A stretch of DNA of 64,000 bases from an uncultured Sphingomonadaceae bacterium (lineage in GTDB: Bacteria > Pseudomonadota > Alphaproteobacteria > Sphingomonadales > Sphingomonadaceae), in the NCBI GenBank assembly GCA_937995515.1, contig CALKJZ010000014.1, positions 124,001-188,000 on the forward strand, read 5' to 3'. Made by a program: the position numbers and the translations under genes. The first letter of the stretch is position 1, and each line of letters begins with the position of its first letter. The notes beneath the pieces are model-generated. The model was not told the DNA's origin. It ran no database searches and was given only the letters and a program-made list of their open reading frames with translations. This document shows, in pieces, positions 20,480-34,214 of the stretch.

Positions 20480-21763
20480 ATGAGCGGGGTGGCCGATACG
20501 GCGCTGCGGGCGCGTGCGGCTGCGGTGATCCCCGGCGGCATGTATGGCCACCAGGCGAACCATCTCCTGCCGGATTGCTTCCCGCAGTTCCTCGCACGGG
20601 CGCGGGGCGCCCATGTGTGGGATGCCGACGGTCGCTGCTATCTCGACCTGATGTGCGCCTTCGGGCCAAATCTCTTTGGCTATGGCCACGCCGGCATCGA
20701 TGCGGCATTCACGGCGCAGCTCGCGCGCGGCGATACCATGACCGCGCCCTCGCCGCTGATGGTGGAGCTCGCCGAGCGGCTGGTGGCCCGGATTTCGCAC
20801 GCGGACTGGGTGATGTTTGCCAAGAACGGCACCGATGTGACCACCATGGCGCTGATGGTGGCGCGCGCCTCGACGGGCCGGCGCGCGGTGCTGGTGGCCC
20901 GGGGCGCCTATCATGGCGCCGCGCCGTGGTGCACGCCGGTGCCGGCGGGAACCCTGCCCGAGGACCGGGCGCATGTCGTTTCCTTCAGGTTCAACGACCC
21001 GGTCGACCTCGAGCGGGCAGCGCAGGCGGCCGGCGGAGACGTCGCCGCGATCTTCGCGGCCCCCTTCCGCCACGATGCCTTCGCGCCGCAGGAGGCGCCC
21101 TCGGCAACCTATGCACAGGGTGTCCGGGCGCTTGCGGACCGGCTGGGCGCGCTGCTGGTGGTCGACGATGTGCGCGCCGGGTTCCGGATCGCGCGGGACT
21201 GCTCCTGGTCGCGGCTCGGCATCGCGCCCGATCTGTCCTGCTGGGGCAAGTGCGTGGCCAACGGCCATCCACTGTCCTTTCTCGCCGGCAGCGAGCGGGC
21301 GCGCGCGGGTGCGGCCCGCATCTATGTCTCCGGCTCCTTCTGGTTCCAGGCCGCGCCCATGGCCGCCGCGCTTGCCACGCTCGATCTTGTCGAGGGCAGC
21401 GACTATCTGGAGCGGCTGGAGGCGCTCGGCGGCCGGCTGCGCGCCGGGCTTGCCGAGGTCGCCGCCCGCCACGGCCTGCCGCTCGACCAGACGGGGCCTG
21501 TCGTGATGCCGCAGATGCTGGTGGCCGGCGACGAGGATTTCCGCATCGGCTTCGCGCTCGCCGAGGAGATGCTCGCGCGCGGCGTGTGGTGGCACCCCTG
21601 GCACAACATGTTCCTGAACGCGGCGATGACCGAGGCCGACATCGACACGGTGATCAGAGCGGCCGATGCCGCCATCCCCGCCGTGCTCGGGCGCCGCGCG
21701 GCGCTCCGGCCGCATCCAGCCGTCTCCGCCCTCCTCGCCCGGGCCGGCGTGCCGGCGGACTGA
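20480..21763 (+). CDS. PLP-dependent class-III aminotransferase (glutamate-1-semialdehyde mutase-like)
   Basis: 427 residues from the ATG at 20480. It resembles HemL-like aminotransferases: the phosphate-binding region is FAKNGTDVTTMALMVARA, the aspartate pairing with the PLP ring lies in LLVVDDVRAGFR (D229/D230, where DEV is more usual), and the Schiff-base lysine is K257 in CWGKCVANGHPLSFLAG. The N-terminus has IPGGMYGHQ, recalling the gating region of GSA mutases. It is unlikely to be hemL itself, because WHPWHNMFLNAAM and other segments differ. Substrate unknown; the crotonase-like neighbour suggests a shared small catabolic or biosynthetic pathway. Confidence 0.82.
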   Translation: MSGVADTALRARAAAVIPGGMYGHQANHLLPDCFPQFLARARGAHVWDADGRCYLDLMCAFGPNLFGYGHAGIDAAFTAQLARGDTMTAPSPLMVELAERLVARISHADWVMFAKNGTDVTTMALMVARASTGRRAVLVARGAYHGAAPWCTPVPAGTLPEDRAHVVSFRFNDPVDLERAAQAAGGDVAAIFAAPFRHDAFAPQEAPSATYAQGVRALADRLGALLVVDDVRAGFRIARDCSWSRLGIAPDLSCWGKCVANGHPLSFLAGSERARAGAARIYVSGSFWFQAAPMAAALATLDLVEGSDYLERLEALGGRLRAGLAEVAARHGLPLDQTGPVVMPQMLVAGDEDFRIGFALAEEMLARGVWWHPWHNMFLNAAMTEADIDTVIRAADAAIPAVLGRRAALRPHPAVSALLARAGVPAD

Positions 21764-21816
21764 GGGCAGCGACAGGGTAACCGGCCTGCCGGAGGCGAAA
21801 TCGGCCTGCCCCTCTG

Positions 21817-21845
21817 TTGACGGGGGGGGTGTGCGGCGCTATGCG
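21817..21845 (+). promoter_or_regulatory. Candidate str operon promoter
   Basis: TTGACG (21817-21822), a 17-bp spacer that includes a G-run, then TATGCG (21840-21845). Transcription would start near 21852, giving a leader of about 235 nt before rpsL. Confidence 0.65.
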
Positions 21846-21887
21846 CACGCCTCGCTCACGGGCTGGTCGTAGGGCTTTGCCGCTCTA

Positions 21888-21951
21888 AACACAGACTTCG
21901 TGGAACGCTGCCATGCCATCGGCAGGCCCCTGCCTGCCGGTGGTCTGTGTT
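21888..21951 (+). promoter_or_regulatory. Structured leader RNA upstream of rpsL
   Basis: The outer arms AACACAGA (21888-21895) and TCTGTGTT (21944-21951) are perfectly complementary. Inside, CCATCGGCAGG (21916-21926) pairs with CCTGCCGGTGG (21933-21943) with one G-U pair. The result is a long hairpin with a 20-nt one-sided bulge. A smaller hairpin (21994-22010, AGCCGG/CCGGCT) follows. No known riboswitch was recognised. A role in ribosomal-protein autoregulation is possible. Confidence 0.5.
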
Positions 21952-22088
21952 GCATCCGGGCGCCCCCGCCCGGCCCCATGAGCGCGAGGACCGAGCCGGT
22001 TTGTCCGGCTGGCTGGCCTCCCCGTTGCGGCGGGGCCGGACGTCGCCTTGTGGCGCGGTCTTCGGGCAACCGATTTTGAAAGAGAAGC

Positions 22089-22460
22089 ATGCCGACGATC
22101 AATCAGCTGGTGCGCCATGGCCGGGAACCGCAGAGGGCGCGCAACACGGTGCCTGCCATGGAGGCCTGCCCGCAGAAGCGGGGGGTGTGCACGCGCGTCT
22201 ACACCACCACACCCAAGAAGCCGAACTCGGCGCTGCGCAAGGTGGCGAAGATCCGGCTGACCAACGGGTTCGAGGTGATCGGCTACATTCCCGGCGAGGG
22301 CCACAACCTGCAGGAGCATTCGGTGGTGCTGATTCGCGGCGGCCGCGTGAAGGACCTGCCGGGCGTGCGCTACCATGTGCTGCGCGGCGTGCTCGACACC
22401 CAGGGCGTCAAGGACCGCAAGCAGAGCCGGTCCAAGTATGGCGCCAAGCGGCCGAAGTAA
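22089..22460 (+). CDS. rpsL: Ribosomal protein S12
   Basis: 123 residues, the standard length. Decoding-site protein of the 30S subunit. The conserved loops [12 protein letters not shown] and [13 protein letters not shown] carry lysines at the positions whose replacement gives streptomycin resistance, so a sensitive-type sequence is predicted. First gene of the str operon; a long structured leader precedes it. Confidence 0.99.
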   Translation: MPTINQLVRHGREPQRARNTVPAMEACPQKRGVCTRVYTTTPKKPNSALRKVAKIRLTNGFEVIGYIPGEGHNLQEHSVVLIRGGRVKDLPGVRYHVLRGVLDTQGVKDRKQSRSKYGAKRPK

Positions 22461-22471
22461 GAGGAAGAGGG

Positions 22472-22942
22472 ATGCCCCGTCGTCGTCGCCCTGAGAAGCG
22501 CGAAGTCCTGCCCGATCCCCGTTACGGGGACGAGGTGCTGTCGAAGTTCATGAACCTGGTGATGCTCCAGGGCAAGAAGTCGACAGCGGAAGGGATTGTC
22601 TACTCCGCGCTCGATACGATCGAGACCCGCCTCAAGCGCGATCCCTTGCCCGTCTTCCACGAGGCGCTCGACAATGTGAAGCCGATGGTCGAGGTCCGTT
22701 CGCGCCGGGTGGGCGGTGCGACCTACCAGGTGCCGGTCGAGGTGCGGCCCGACCGCGCGCAGGCGCTGGCCATTCGCTGGCTGATCGCGGCGGCGCGCAA
22801 GCGGCCCGAGAAGACCATGTCGGCGCGGCTTTCGGCCGAGCTCATCGAGGCCTCCAACAACCGCGGGTCGGCGGTGAAGAAGCGGGAGGACACGCACAAG
22901 ATGGCGGAAGCCAACCGCGCCTTCTCGCACTATCGCTGGTAA
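22472..22942 (+). CDS. rpsG: Ribosomal protein S7
   Basis: 156 residues from the ATG at 22472 ([20 protein letters not shown]), 11 nt after rpsL, with an AGAGG site. Binds the 3' major domain of 16S rRNA at the head of the 30S subunit. Conserved segments are [16 protein letters not shown] and [18 protein letters not shown]. In E. coli S7 represses the str operon by binding between rpsL and rpsG; the 11-nt gap here leaves no room for that site, so any control would have to use the leader. Confidence 0.99.
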   Translation: MPRRRRPEKREVLPDPRYGDEVLSKFMNLVMLQGKKSTAEGIVYSALDTIETRLKRDPLPVFHEALDNVKPMVEVRSRRVGGATYQVPVEVRPDRAQALAIRWLIAAARKRPEKTMSARLSAELIEASNNRGSAVKKREDTHKMAEANRAFSHYRW

Positions 22943-22969
22943 CCCCGTCCTGCAGCCGAAGGTTTCCCC

Positions 22970-25042
<2,073 letters not shown>

Positions 25043-25091
25043 GCGGCGCCGCGGTTTAGCATCAACGACTTGAAGCCAAAGAGGAACGACA

Positions 25092-26282
<1,191 letters not shown>

Positions 26283-26295
26283 TAATGAAACTGTA

Positions 26296-26340
26296 ACCGC
26301 TCGGCTGCCGATTCTCGGGGTGGCCGGGCGGTTTCCTTTT
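26296..26340 (+). terminator. Terminator-like hairpin between tuf and rpsJ
   Basis: The 11-nt left arm (26296-26306) pairs with 26322-26332, mostly Watson-Crick with some G-U pairs, and is followed at once by TTCCTTTT. It would end or weaken str transcription before the S10 genes, yet I see no good promoter in the remaining 83 bp before rpsJ, so partial read-through is likely. Confidence 0.6.
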
Positions 26341-26423
26341 CGATGCGGGGCCTCGCTTGGCGGTCTGCCGGGCGGGCCCCTGCGGAAGCGACAGGCGCGA
26401 AAGCGACAGAGACCGGAACGGCC

Positions 26424-26738
26424 ATGGAAACGCAGAACATCCGCATCAGGCTGAAGGCCTTCGATCACCGGGTGCTCGATCTCGCCACCAACGAGATCGC
26501 CGACACCGCCAAGCGGACCGGGGCCGATGTGCGGGGCCCGATTCCCCTGCCGACCCGGATCGAGAAGTTCACCGTGAACCGCTCGCCGCACATCGACAAG
26601 AAGTCGCGCGAGCAGTTCGAGGTGCGCACCCACAAGCGGCTGCTCGATATCGTGAAGCCGACCCCGCAGACGGTCGATGCGCTGATGAAGCTCGATCTTG
26701 CAGCGGGTGTGGATGTGGAGATCAAGCTGCAGGGCTGA
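26424..26738 (+). CDS. rpsJ: Ribosomal protein S10 (NusE)
   Basis: 104 residues from the ATG at 26424 ([19 protein letters not shown]); in-frame upstream codons are not conserved. Part of the 30S head and also the NusE antitermination factor. Conserved [23 protein letters not shown] is present over the assembly loop. First gene of the S10 operon. Confidence 0.98.
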   Translation: METQNIRIRLKAFDHRVLDLATNEIADTAKRTGADVRGPIPLPTRIEKFTVNRSPHIDKKSREQFEVRTHKRLLDIVKPTPQTVDALMKLDLAAGVDVEIKLQG

Positions 26739-26804
26739 GTCCTGCTGCAGGCGTGAAGGTCAAGCCCCCGGGCGATGCCCTGGGGCCTCTGAGAGGAAGA
26801 TGGA

Positions 26805-27530
26805 ATGCGAACCGGCGTGATCGCCAGGAAAGTCGGGATGACCCGCCTCTTCTCCGAGGAGGGGGTGCATGTGCCCGTGACCGTGCTGGCCCTGGAGGGC
26901 TGCCAGGTGGTGGCGCAGCGCACCGCCGCGGTGGATGGCTATACCGCCCTCCAGCTCGGTGCCGGCACCGCCAAGGCCAAGAACCTGACCAAGCCCGAGC
27001 GCGGCCATTTCGGCAAGGCCGAGGTGGCGCCCAAGGCGCGTCTGGTCGAGTTCCGGGTCGACGAGGATGCGCTGGTCGAGGTGGGTGCAACCATTTCGGC
27101 CGACCATTTCGTCCCCGGCCAGCTTGTCGACGTGACGGGCGTGACCCAGGGCAAGGGCTTTGCCGGGGCGATGAAGCGCTGGGGCTTCGGCGGGCTTCGC
27201 GCAAGCCACGGCGTCTCGGTCTCGCACCGGTCCCACGGCAGCACCGGCAACCGGCAGGATCCCGGCCGGGTGTTCAAGAACAAGAAGATGGCCGGGCACA
27301 TGGGCGCGCGCCGGCGGACCCAGCAGAACCTCGAGATCGTGACAACCGATGCCGCGCGGGGCCTCCTGTTCGTCAGGGGTTCGGTTCCGGGCGCGAAGGG
27401 TGGCTGGCTTCTCGTGCGCGATGCGGTGAAGGCCCCGCGGCCCGAGGCGGCGCCCTTTCCGGCCGGCCTCGTGGCATCGGCGGCGGGCGTTGCGCCTCCT
27501 GCGCCTGCCGCCGGGGAGAATGGGCAATGA
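26805..27530 (+). CDS. rplC: Ribosomal protein L3
   Basis: 241 residues, somewhat long because of an Ala/Pro-rich C-terminal tail ([18 protein letters not shown]). Starts 50S assembly near the peptidyl-transferase centre. The central loop is conserved ([20 protein letters not shown]). The stop overlaps the rplD start as ATGA. Confidence 0.98.
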   Translation: MRTGVIARKVGMTRLFSEEGVHVPVTVLALEGCQVVAQRTAAVDGYTALQLGAGTAKAKNLTKPERGHFGKAEVAPKARLVEFRVDEDALVEVGATISADHFVPGQLVDVTGVTQGKGFAGAMKRWGFGGLRASHGVSVSHRSHGSTGNRQDPGRVFKNKKMAGHMGARRRTQQNLEIVTTDAARGLLFVRGSVPGAKGGWLLVRDAVKAPRPEAAPFPAGLVASAAGVAPPAPAAGENGQ

Positions 27531-28192
27531 GGGTCGAGGTCAGGAGCCTGGATGGCACCGCGCAGGGGATGATCGAGCTGAGCGACAAGGTCTTCGGCCT
27601 CGAGCCTCGGCCGGACATCCTGCACCGGGTGGTGACGTGGCAGCTGGAAAAGCGCCGCGGCACGGCGCGCGCCGCGCGCGAGCGGTCGGGCGTCGACCGG
27701 ACGGGCAAGAAATATGGCCGTCAGAAGGGCGGGGGCACGGCCCGGCACGGCAACCGCGCAGCGCCGCAGTTCATCGGCGGCGGCAAGGCGCACGGCCCGC
27801 GCGCGCGCGTGTTCAACCCCTCGCTCAACAAGAAGGTCCGCGCGCTCGGGCTCATGACCGCGCTTTCGGTCAAGGCGCGCGAGGGCCGGCTGATGGTGGT
27901 CGACAATCTGGCGCTTGAGGCCGCGCGCACGAAGGCGCTGAAGGAGCGGCTGGCGGCGCTTGGCATCGAGAACGGGCTGTTCGTCGATGGCGCGGCGGTC
28001 GACCTCAACTTCGCGCTGGCCAGCCGCAATCTCTACAAGGTCGACGTGCTGCCGGCGGTTGGCGCCAATGTCTATGACATCCTGAACCACGACCATCTGG
28101 TGCTGACGCGCGCGGCGGTCGAGGCGCTCGAGGCGCGCCTTGCCGGCGCAGGCGGCCGGGAGACGAAGGAGCCGAGCCATGGCGAAGGCTGA
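27527..28192 (+). CDS. rplD: Ribosomal protein L4
   Basis: 221 residues from the ATG at 27527, overlapping rplC by 4 nt. Lines the nascent-peptide exit tunnel; the extended loop [18 protein letters not shown] is conserved. In E. coli L4 also represses its own operon. The 3' end overlaps rplW by 14 nt. Confidence 0.98.
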   Translation: MRVEVRSLDGTAQGMIELSDKVFGLEPRPDILHRVVTWQLEKRRGTARAARERSGVDRTGKKYGRQKGGGTARHGNRAAPQFIGGGKAHGPRARVFNPSLNKKVRALGLMTALSVKAREGRLMVVDNLALEAARTKALKERLAALGIENGLFVDGAAVDLNFALASRNLYKVDVLPAVGANVYDILNHDHLVLTRAAVEALEARLAGAGGRETKEPSHGEG

Positions 28193-28493
28193 AGCCGCCG
28201 CGATCGATCTGCGCCACTTCGACGTGGTGCGCCGGCCGGTCGTCACCGAGAAGTCGACGCTTGCCGGCGAGCACAACCAGGTGGTGTTCGAGGTTGCGCT
28301 CGGAGCCTCGAAGCCCGAGATCAAGGCGGCCGTGGAAGCGCTGTTCGAGGTCCGGGTGCTGCGTGTGAACACGCTCATCAGCAAGGGCAAGACCAAGCGC
28401 TGGCGCGGCAGGCCCTATCGGCGGTCGGACTTCAAGAAGGCGATCGTCACGCTCGCGCCGGGTGACACGATCGACGTGACGACGGGAATCTGA
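28179..28493 (+). CDS. rplW: Ribosomal protein L23
   Basis: 104 residues from the ATG at 28179. Sits at the tunnel exit and docks trigger factor and [19 protein letters not shown] and the basic loop [15 protein letters not shown] are typical. The first 14 nt lie inside rplD, suggesting translational coupling. Confidence 0.98.
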   Translation: MAKAEAAAIDLRHFDVVRRPVVTEKSTLAGEHNQVVFEVALGASKPEIKAAVEALFEVRVLRVNTLISKGKTKRWRGRPYRRSDFKKAIVTLAPGDTIDVTTGI

Positions 28494-28497
28494 GGCC

Positions 28498-29334
<837 letters not shown>

Positions 29335-29337
29335 GCG

Positions 29338-29604
29338 ATGGCACGCTCCGTCTGGAAGGGCCCGTTTGTGGACCTGCACCTGGTGCGGAAGGTGCAGGCT
29401 GGCCCCAAGGGGCCGATCAAGACCTGGTCGCGCCGGTCCACCATCCTGCCCGAGTTCGTGGGCCACACATTTGCGGTCTACAACGGCCGCAAGTTCGTGC
29501 CCGTTGCCGTGAACGAGGACATGGTGGGCATGAAGCTCGGCGAGTTTGCGCCCACGCGCACCTTCCACGGTCACGCTGCGGACAAGAAGGCGAAGAAGAG
29601 GTAA
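29338..29604 (+). CDS. rpsS: Ribosomal protein S19
   Basis: 88 residues. Head protein of the 30S subunit that contacts the A-site tRNA region. [18 protein letters not shown] and the [20 protein letters not shown] segment are typical. Lies 3 nt after rplB. Confidence 0.99.
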   Translation: MARSVWKGPFVDLHLVRKVQAGPKGPIKTWSRRSTILPEFVGHTFAVYNGRKFVPVAVNEDMVGMKLGEFAPTRTFHGHAADKKAKKR

Positions 29605-29605
29605 G

Positions 29606-29989
29606 ATGGGCAAGGCAGCAAATCCGCGGCGGGTCGGCGAGCGCGAGGCGATGGCGGTTGCCACGACGGTGCGCGGCAGCCCGTACAAGCTGAACCTGGT
29701 GGCGGGGCTGATCCGCGGCCGGCCGGCCGAGGAGGCGGTGACGATCCTCACCTTCTCGAGGAAGGCGATGGCGGTCGACGTGAAGAAGTGCCTGCAATCT
29801 GCGATCGCCAATGCCGAGAACAACCACAATCTCGACGTGGACCGGCTGGTCGTGGCCGAGGCGAGCGTTGGCAAGAGCCTTTCGATGAAGCGCTTTGCAA
29901 CCCGCGCGCGCGGCCGCTCGAGCCGGATCGTGAAGCCCTTCTCGCGCATCCGGATCGTGGTGCGCGAGCGCGACAGCGAGGAGGCCTGA
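29606..29989 (+). CDS. rplV: Ribosomal protein L22
   Basis: 127 residues from the ATG at 29606, one base after rpsS. Its beta-hairpin, ending here near [18 protein letters not shown], reaches into the exit tunnel close to the macrolide site. [16 protein letters not shown] marks the N-terminal domain. Confidence 0.98.
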   Translation: MGKAANPRRVGEREAMAVATTVRGSPYKLNLVAGLIRGRPAEEAVTILTFSRKAMAVDVKKCLQSAIANAENNHNLDVDRLVVAEASVGKSLSMKRFATRARGRSSRIVKPFSRIRIVVRERDSEEA

Positions 29990-29990
29990 G

Positions 29991-30686
29991 ATGGGTCAGA
30001 AGACGTCTCCGATCGGGCTCCGGCTGCAGATCAACCGCACCTGGGACAGCCGCTGGTATGCGGAGGGCGATGATTACGGGCGGCTGCTGCTCGAGGACCT
30101 GAAGATCCGCCAGTTCATCATGAAGGCCCACCCGCAGGCCGCGATCTCCAAGGTGGTGATCGAGCGCCCGGCGAAGCTTGCGCGCATCTCGGTGTTTGCG
30201 GCGCGGCCCGGGGTCATCATCGGCAAGAAGGGTGCCGACATCGACAAGCTGAGAAAGCAGCTTGCCGCGATGACCAAGAGCGATGTGTCGCTCAACATCG
30301 TGGAGATCCGCAAGCCCGAGATCGACGCGAGGCTGGTCGCCCAGGGGGTGGCCGACCAGCTGGAGCGGCGGGTCGCGTTCCGCCGGGCGATGAAGCGGGC
30401 TGTTCAGTCGGCGCTCAGGCTGGGTGCGGAAGGGATCCGGATCACCTGCTCCGGCCGGCTGGGCGGTGCGGAGATCGCGCGCACCGAATGGTATCGCGAG
30501 GGCCGCGTGCCGCTGCACACGCTGCGCGCCAACGTGGACTATGCCGAGGCCGAGGCGCACACCGCCTATGGCGTGTGCGGCGTGAAGGTGTGGATCTTCA
30601 AGGGCGAGATCCTGGGCCACGACCCGATGGCGCAGGACCGGCTGATGATGGAATCCCAGACTTCGGGAGTGCGCCCGGCCCGGTAA
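29991..30686 (+). CDS. rpsC: Ribosomal protein S3
   Basis: 231 residues. Part of the mRNA entry channel and its helicase activity. The KH-type core is visible ([20 protein letters not shown]), as is [20 protein letters not shown]. One base after rplV; a 60-nt gap with a hairpin follows. Confidence 0.99.
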   Translation: MGQKTSPIGLRLQINRTWDSRWYAEGDDYGRLLLEDLKIRQFIMKAHPQAAISKVVIERPAKLARISVFAARPGVIIGKKGADIDKLRKQLAAMTKSDVSLNIVEIRKPEIDARLVAQGVADQLERRVAFRRAMKRAVQSALRLGAEGIRITCSGRLGGAEIARTEWYREGRVPLHTLRANVDYAEAEAHTAYGVCGVKVWIFKGEILGHDPMAQDRLMMESQTSGVRPAR

Positions 30687-30707
30687 GCGACGGCAGAACC
30701 CCGTCGC
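30687..30707 (+). other. Intercistronic hairpin between rpsC and rplP
   Basis: GCGACGG (30687-30693) and CCGTCGC (30701-30707) form a 7-bp stem with a 7-nt loop, starting right after the rpsC stop. There is no T-run, so an mRNA stability or processing element is as likely as attenuation. This is the widest gap in the S10 cluster after the one before rplC. Confidence 0.5.
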
Positions 30708-30746
30708 CTTATCGGAGGGCTCCTCCCTCGACTGAAGGCGAGACAG

Positions 30747-31172
30747 ATGCTGCAACCCAAACGGACCAAGTTCCGCAAGGCCTTCAAGGGCCGCATCCAC
30801 GGCACCGCCAAGGGCGGCACCGCGCTCAACTTCGGCGCCTTCGGCCTGAAGGCGCTGGAGCCCGAGCGGATTACCGCGCGCCAGATCGAGAGCGCGCGGC
30901 GCGCGATCACGCGCCACATCAAGCGCCAGGGCCGGCTGTGGATCCGCATCTTTCCCGATGTGCCGGTCTCGGCAAAGCCGGCCGAGGTGCGGATGGGCTC
31001 GGGCAAGGGCTCGCCCGAATATTGGGTGGCGCGCGTAAAGCCGGGGCGCATCATGTTCGAGCTCGACGGGGTGTCGGAAGAGCTTGCAGCCGGCGCGTTC
31101 GAGCGGGCGGCCGCAAAGCTGCCGATCAAGACCCGGATGGTCACCCGCATCGACGCGGCGAAGGAGGCCTGA
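30747..31172 (+). CDS. rplP: Ribosomal protein L16
   Basis: 141 residues. Late-assembly protein near the A-site of the 50S subunit. [19 protein letters not shown] and the loop [19 protein letters not shown], which contains the arginine hydroxylated or modified in some bacteria, are conserved. Confidence 0.98.
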   Translation: MLQPKRTKFRKAFKGRIHGTAKGGTALNFGAFGLKALEPERITARQIESARRAITRHIKRQGRLWIRIFPDVPVSAKPAEVRMGSGKGSPEYWVARVKPGRIMFELDGVSEELAAGAFERAAAKLPIKTRMVTRIDAAKEA

Positions 31173-31173
31173 G

Positions 31174-31389
31174 ATGGCAGACTATGCCGAGATCCGCGCC
31201 AAGACCGACGACGACCTTGCCCGCGAGCTCGCTGCGCTGAAGCGCGAGCAGCTGAACCTGCGCTTCCAGGCGGCGACCGGCCAGCTGGAAAAGCCGAGCC
31301 GGGTGAAGGAGGTGCGGCGCACCATTGCGCGCATCAGGACGGAACAGACGGCCCGCGCGAAGGCGGCGGCCGAGGCAGGACGGAACTGA
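31174..31389 (+). CDS. rpmC: Ribosomal protein L29
   Basis: 71 residues from the ATG at 31174, one base after rplP. Two-helix protein at the tunnel exit. [20 protein letters not shown] is the family signature region, followed by [12 protein letters not shown]. Confidence 0.97.
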   Translation: MADYAEIRAKTDDDLARELAALKREQLNLRFQAATGQLEKPSRVKEVRRTIARIRTEQTARAKAAAEAGRN

Positions 31390-31390
31390 C

Positions 31391-31687
31391 ATGCCCAGGC
31401 GAATCCTCCAGGGGACGGCGGTCTCCACCAAGGGCGACAAGACGGTGGTGGTGCTGGTCGAGCGCCGCGTGCCGCACCCGCTCTATGGCAAGATCATCCG
31501 CCGCTCGAAGAAGTATCATGCCCACGACGAGGCAAACCTCGTGCAGGAAGGCGATGTTGTGCGCATCGAGGAGTGCGCCCCCGTCTCCAAGCTGAAGACG
31601 TGGCGCGTGGTGGAACGGGTGACGCCGCAGGGCGCGATCGAGGCGCTGGCGCCGGCTGGCGCCGCGGAAGGGGTGGCCGCACGATGA
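31391..31687 (+). CDS. rpsQ: Ribosomal protein S17
   Basis: 98 residues from the ATG at 31391, one base after rpmC. 16S 5'-domain binder. [20 protein letters not shown] and [20 protein letters not shown] are typical. A roughly 15-residue Ala/Gly-rich tail extends beyond the usual end. Overlaps rplN as ATGA. Confidence 0.98.
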   Translation: MPRRILQGTAVSTKGDKTVVVLVERRVPHPLYGKIIRRSKKYHAHDEANLVQEGDVVRIEECAPVSKLKTWRVVERVTPQGAIEALAPAGAAEGVAAR

Positions 31688-32052
31688 TCCAGATGCAGAC
31701 CAATCTCGACGTGGCCGACAATTCGGGCGCCAAGCGCGTGATGTGCATCAAGGTGCTTGGCGGCTCCAAGCGTCGGTTCGCGCGCGTGGGCGACACGATT
31801 GTCGTTTCGGTGAAGGAAGCCCAGCCGAAGGGCCGGGTGAAGAAGGGCGACGTGCACCGCGCGGTGGTGGTGCGCACCGCCAAGGACGTGCGCCGGCCGG
31901 ATGGCTCCGTCATCCGCTTCGACAGCAATGCCGCCGTGCTCATCAACAAGAACCAGGAGCCGATCGGCACCCGGATCTTCGGGCCCGTGGTGCGCGAGCT
32001 GCGCGCCCGCGGCCACATGAAGATTATCAGCCTTGCCCCGGAGGTGCTCTGA
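31684..32052 (+). CDS. rplN: Ribosomal protein L14
   Basis: 122 residues from the ATG at 31684, coupled to rpsQ by a 4-nt overlap. Sits at the subunit interface. [20 protein letters not shown] and [20 protein letters not shown] are characteristic. First gene of the classical spc set. Confidence 0.99.
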   Translation: MIQMQTNLDVADNSGAKRVMCIKVLGGSKRRFARVGDTIVVSVKEAQPKGRVKKGDVHRAVVVRTAKDVRRPDGSVIRFDSNAAVLINKNQEPIGTRIFGPVVRELRARGHMKIISLAPEVL

Positions 32053-32054
32053 CC

Positions 32055-32372
32055 ATGGCGGCACGGATCAGGAAGGGCGACCGCGTCATCGTGCTCGCCG
32101 GCAAGGACAAGGGCCGCGAGGGCGAGGTGATCCGCGCGCTCCCGAAGGAGGGCCGGGTGGTCGTCTCCGGGGTCAACATGCGCACGCGGCATGTCAAGCC
32201 GAGCCAGGCCGACCCGCAGGGCGGCATCCGGCGCGAGGAGGCGCCCATCCACGTCTCCAACGTGGCGCTCAAGGATCCGCAGTCGGGCGCGGCCACGCGC
32301 GTCCGCTTCGAGGTGCGCGATGGCCGCAAGGTGCGCGTGGCGGTGAAGTCGGGTGAGGTGATCCATGGCTGA
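32055..32372 (+). CDS. rplX: Ribosomal protein L24
   Basis: 105 residues from the ATG at 32055, 2 nt after rplN. Assembly initiator with a KOW motif ([20 protein letters not shown]). The end overlaps the rplE start by 8 nt. Confidence 0.98.
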   Translation: MAARIRKGDRVIVLAGKDKGREGEVIRALPKEGRVVVSGVNMRTRHVKPSQADPQGGIRREEAPIHVSNVALKDPQSGAATRVRFEVRDGRKVRVAVKSGEVIHG

Positions 32373-32949
32373 GGCGCGCAGGAAGGCCCGGCTCGAGGCG
32401 CTCTACGAGGCGCAGATCGTGAAGGCGATGCAGGCCGAGTTCGGCTACCGGAACGTGATGCAGGTGCCGAGGCTGGAGAAGATCGTCATCAACATGGGCG
32501 TCGGCGAGGCAACCCAGGACCGCAAGAAGGTCGAGGTAGCCGCAGCCGAGATGGAGGCGATTGCCGGGCAGAAGCCGGTGATCACCCGCGCCAAGAAGTC
32601 GGTGGCCTCGTTTAAGCTGCGCGAGGGCATGCCGATCGGCGTGAAGGTGACCCTGCGGCGCGAGCGGATGTACGAGTTCCTCGACCGGCTGGTCACGATT
32701 GCCCTGCCGCGGGTGAAGGATTTCCGCGGGCTGAACCCGGCGAGCTTCGACGGCCGCGGCAATTTTGCCATGGGCCTCAAGGAACAGCTGGTGTTCCCCG
32801 AGATTTCCTACGACCGGATCGACAGGATCCGCGGCATGGACATCATCATCACCACGACGGCGAAGACCGATGCCGAGGCGCGCGCGCTCCTGCGCCACTT
32901 CGGGATGCCGTTCGCCGGCGATGCCGCCCTGCGGCAGCAGGCCGCCTGA
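32365..32949 (+). CDS. rplE: Ribosomal protein L5
   Basis: 194 residues. Carries 5S rRNA into the 50S subunit and touches the P-site t[21 protein letters not shown] and [16 protein letters not shown] are conserved. A short Ala/Gln extension ([10 protein letters not shown]) ends the protein. Confidence 0.99.
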   Translation: MAEARRKARLEALYEAQIVKAMQAEFGYRNVMQVPRLEKIVINMGVGEATQDRKKVEVAAAEMEAIAGQKPVITRAKKSVASFKLREGMPIGVKVTLRRERMYEFLDRLVTIALPRVKDFRGLNPASFDGRGNFAMGLKEQLVFPEISYDRIDRIRGMDIIITTTAKTDAEARALLRHFGMPFAGDAALRQQAA

Positions 32950-32969
32950 GCGACGACGGGAGACACGGG

Positions 32970-33275
32970 ATGGCAAAGCTGAGTTCCATCAACAAGAACG
33001 AGCGCCGCAAGGCGCTGGTGAAGCGCCATGCGCACCGCTTCGAGAAGCTGAAGGCGATTGCCGACGACGAAAGCCGCGACGAGACCGAGCGCCTGCTCGC
33101 GCGGCTGAAGCTGGCCGAGCTGCCGCGCAACGCCAACCCCACGCGGGTGCGCAACCGCTGCGAGCTGACCGGGCGCAGCCGGGCCTATTACCGCAAGTTC
33201 AAGCTGTCGCGGATCAAGCTCCGGGAACTGGCCAACAAGGGCCTCATCCCGGGTGTGACAAAATCGAGCTGGTGA
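32970..33275 (+). CDS. rpsN: Ribosomal protein S14, zinc-free type
   Basis: 101 residues, the long form without the CxxC pairs of zinc-binding S14. [19 protein letters not shown] is the family signature. Head protein of the 30S subunit, lying between rplE and rpsH as usual. Confidence 0.98.
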   Translation: MAKLSSINKNERRKALVKRHAHRFEKLKAIADDESRDETERLLARLKLAELPRNANPTRVRNRCELTGRSRAYYRKFKLSRIKLRELANKGLIPGVTKSSW

Positions 33276-33282
33276 GCCGAGC

Positions 33283-33678
33283 ATGACCATGACCGATCCC
33301 CTGGGTGACATGCTCACCCGCATCAAGAACGGCCAGGCTGCCCGCAAGGACAGCGTGGTGACACCGGCCTCGAAGCTGCGCATCAGCGTGCTCGAGGTGC
33401 TGCAGCGCGAGGGCTATATCCGCGGCTGGTCGAACGACACCGGCGAGCGCCATCCATCGGTGCGCATCGAGCTCAAATATTTCGAGGGCCAGCCGGCGAT
33501 CCGCGAGCTGCGGCGCGTGTCGAAGCCGGGCCGCCGGGTTTATTCGGGCGTTGCCACCCTGCCGCGGGTGCGCAACGGGCTTGGCATCACCATCGTCTCG
33601 ACGCCCAAGGGCGTTCTGTCGGATGCGGAAGCCCGCGCGCAGAATGTCGGCGGCGAAGTTCTCTGTCAGGTGTTCTGA
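33283..33678 (+). CDS. rpsH: Ribosomal protein S8
   Basis: 131 residues. Central-domain 16S binder; in E. coli it represses the spc operon. Starts [20 protein letters not shown] and ends with [20 protein letters not shown], both typical. Confidence 0.98.
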   Translation: MTMTDPLGDMLTRIKNGQAARKDSVVTPASKLRISVLEVLQREGYIRGWSNDTGERHPSVRIELKYFEGQPAIRELRRVSKPGRRVYSGVATLPRVRNGLGITIVSTPKGVLSDAEARAQNVGGEVLCQVF

Positions 33679-33680
33679 TC

Positions 33681-34214
33681 ATGTCGCGCATCGGCAAGAA
33701 ACCCATTGCGATCCCGGCCGGCGTGACGGTGGCCGTGGAGGACGGAACGCTGCGGGTGAAGGGGCCCCGGGGCGAGCTGTCCATGCCCGTGGCCGACGAG
33801 GTGGTCTATGCCCTCGAGGAGGGCCGGATCTCGGTGAAGCCCGCCAATGACGGCAAGCGCGCGCGCGCCTTCTGGGGCATGCAGCGTACGCTCGTCTCCA
33901 ACCTCGTGACGGGGGTGACGGAGGGGTTCAGCAAGACGCTCGAGATGACGGGCGTGGGCTATCGGGCCAGCATGCAGGGCTCCACCCTGCGGCTGCAGCT
34001 CGGCTACAGCCATGATGTCCACTTCGAGGTGCCCGACGGCATCACCATCAGAACGCCGGACCAGACCACGGTCGAGATTTCCGGCACGGACAAGCAGAAG
34101 GTGGGCCAGGTGGCCGCCGAGATCCGCCGCTGGCGCCGGCCCGAGCCCTACAAGGGCAAGGGCATCCGCTATCGCGGCGAGTTCATCTTCCGCAAGGAAG
34201 GGAAGAAGAAGTAA
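33681..34214 (+). CDS. rplF: Ribosomal protein L6
   Basis: 177 residues. Sits near the factor-binding site of the 50S subunit. [17 protein letters not shown] and the C-terminal [16 protein letters not shown], with KEGKKK at the end, are typical. The stop shares one base with the rplR start (TAATG). Confidence 0.99.
   Translation: MSRIGKKPIAIPAGVTVAVEDGTLRVKGPRGELSMPVADEVVYALEEGRISVKPANDGKRARAFWGMQRTLVSNLVTGVTEGFSKTLEMTGVGYRASMQGSTLRLQLGYSHDVHFEVPDGITIRTPDQTTVEISGTDKQKVGQVAAEIRRWRRPEPYKGKGIRYRGEFIFRKEGKKK

Noticed and set aside
26303-26423. Possible rpsJ promoter with TTGGCG at 26357
   Set aside because: Seventeen bases later the sequence is CTGCGG, which does not resemble a -10 element.
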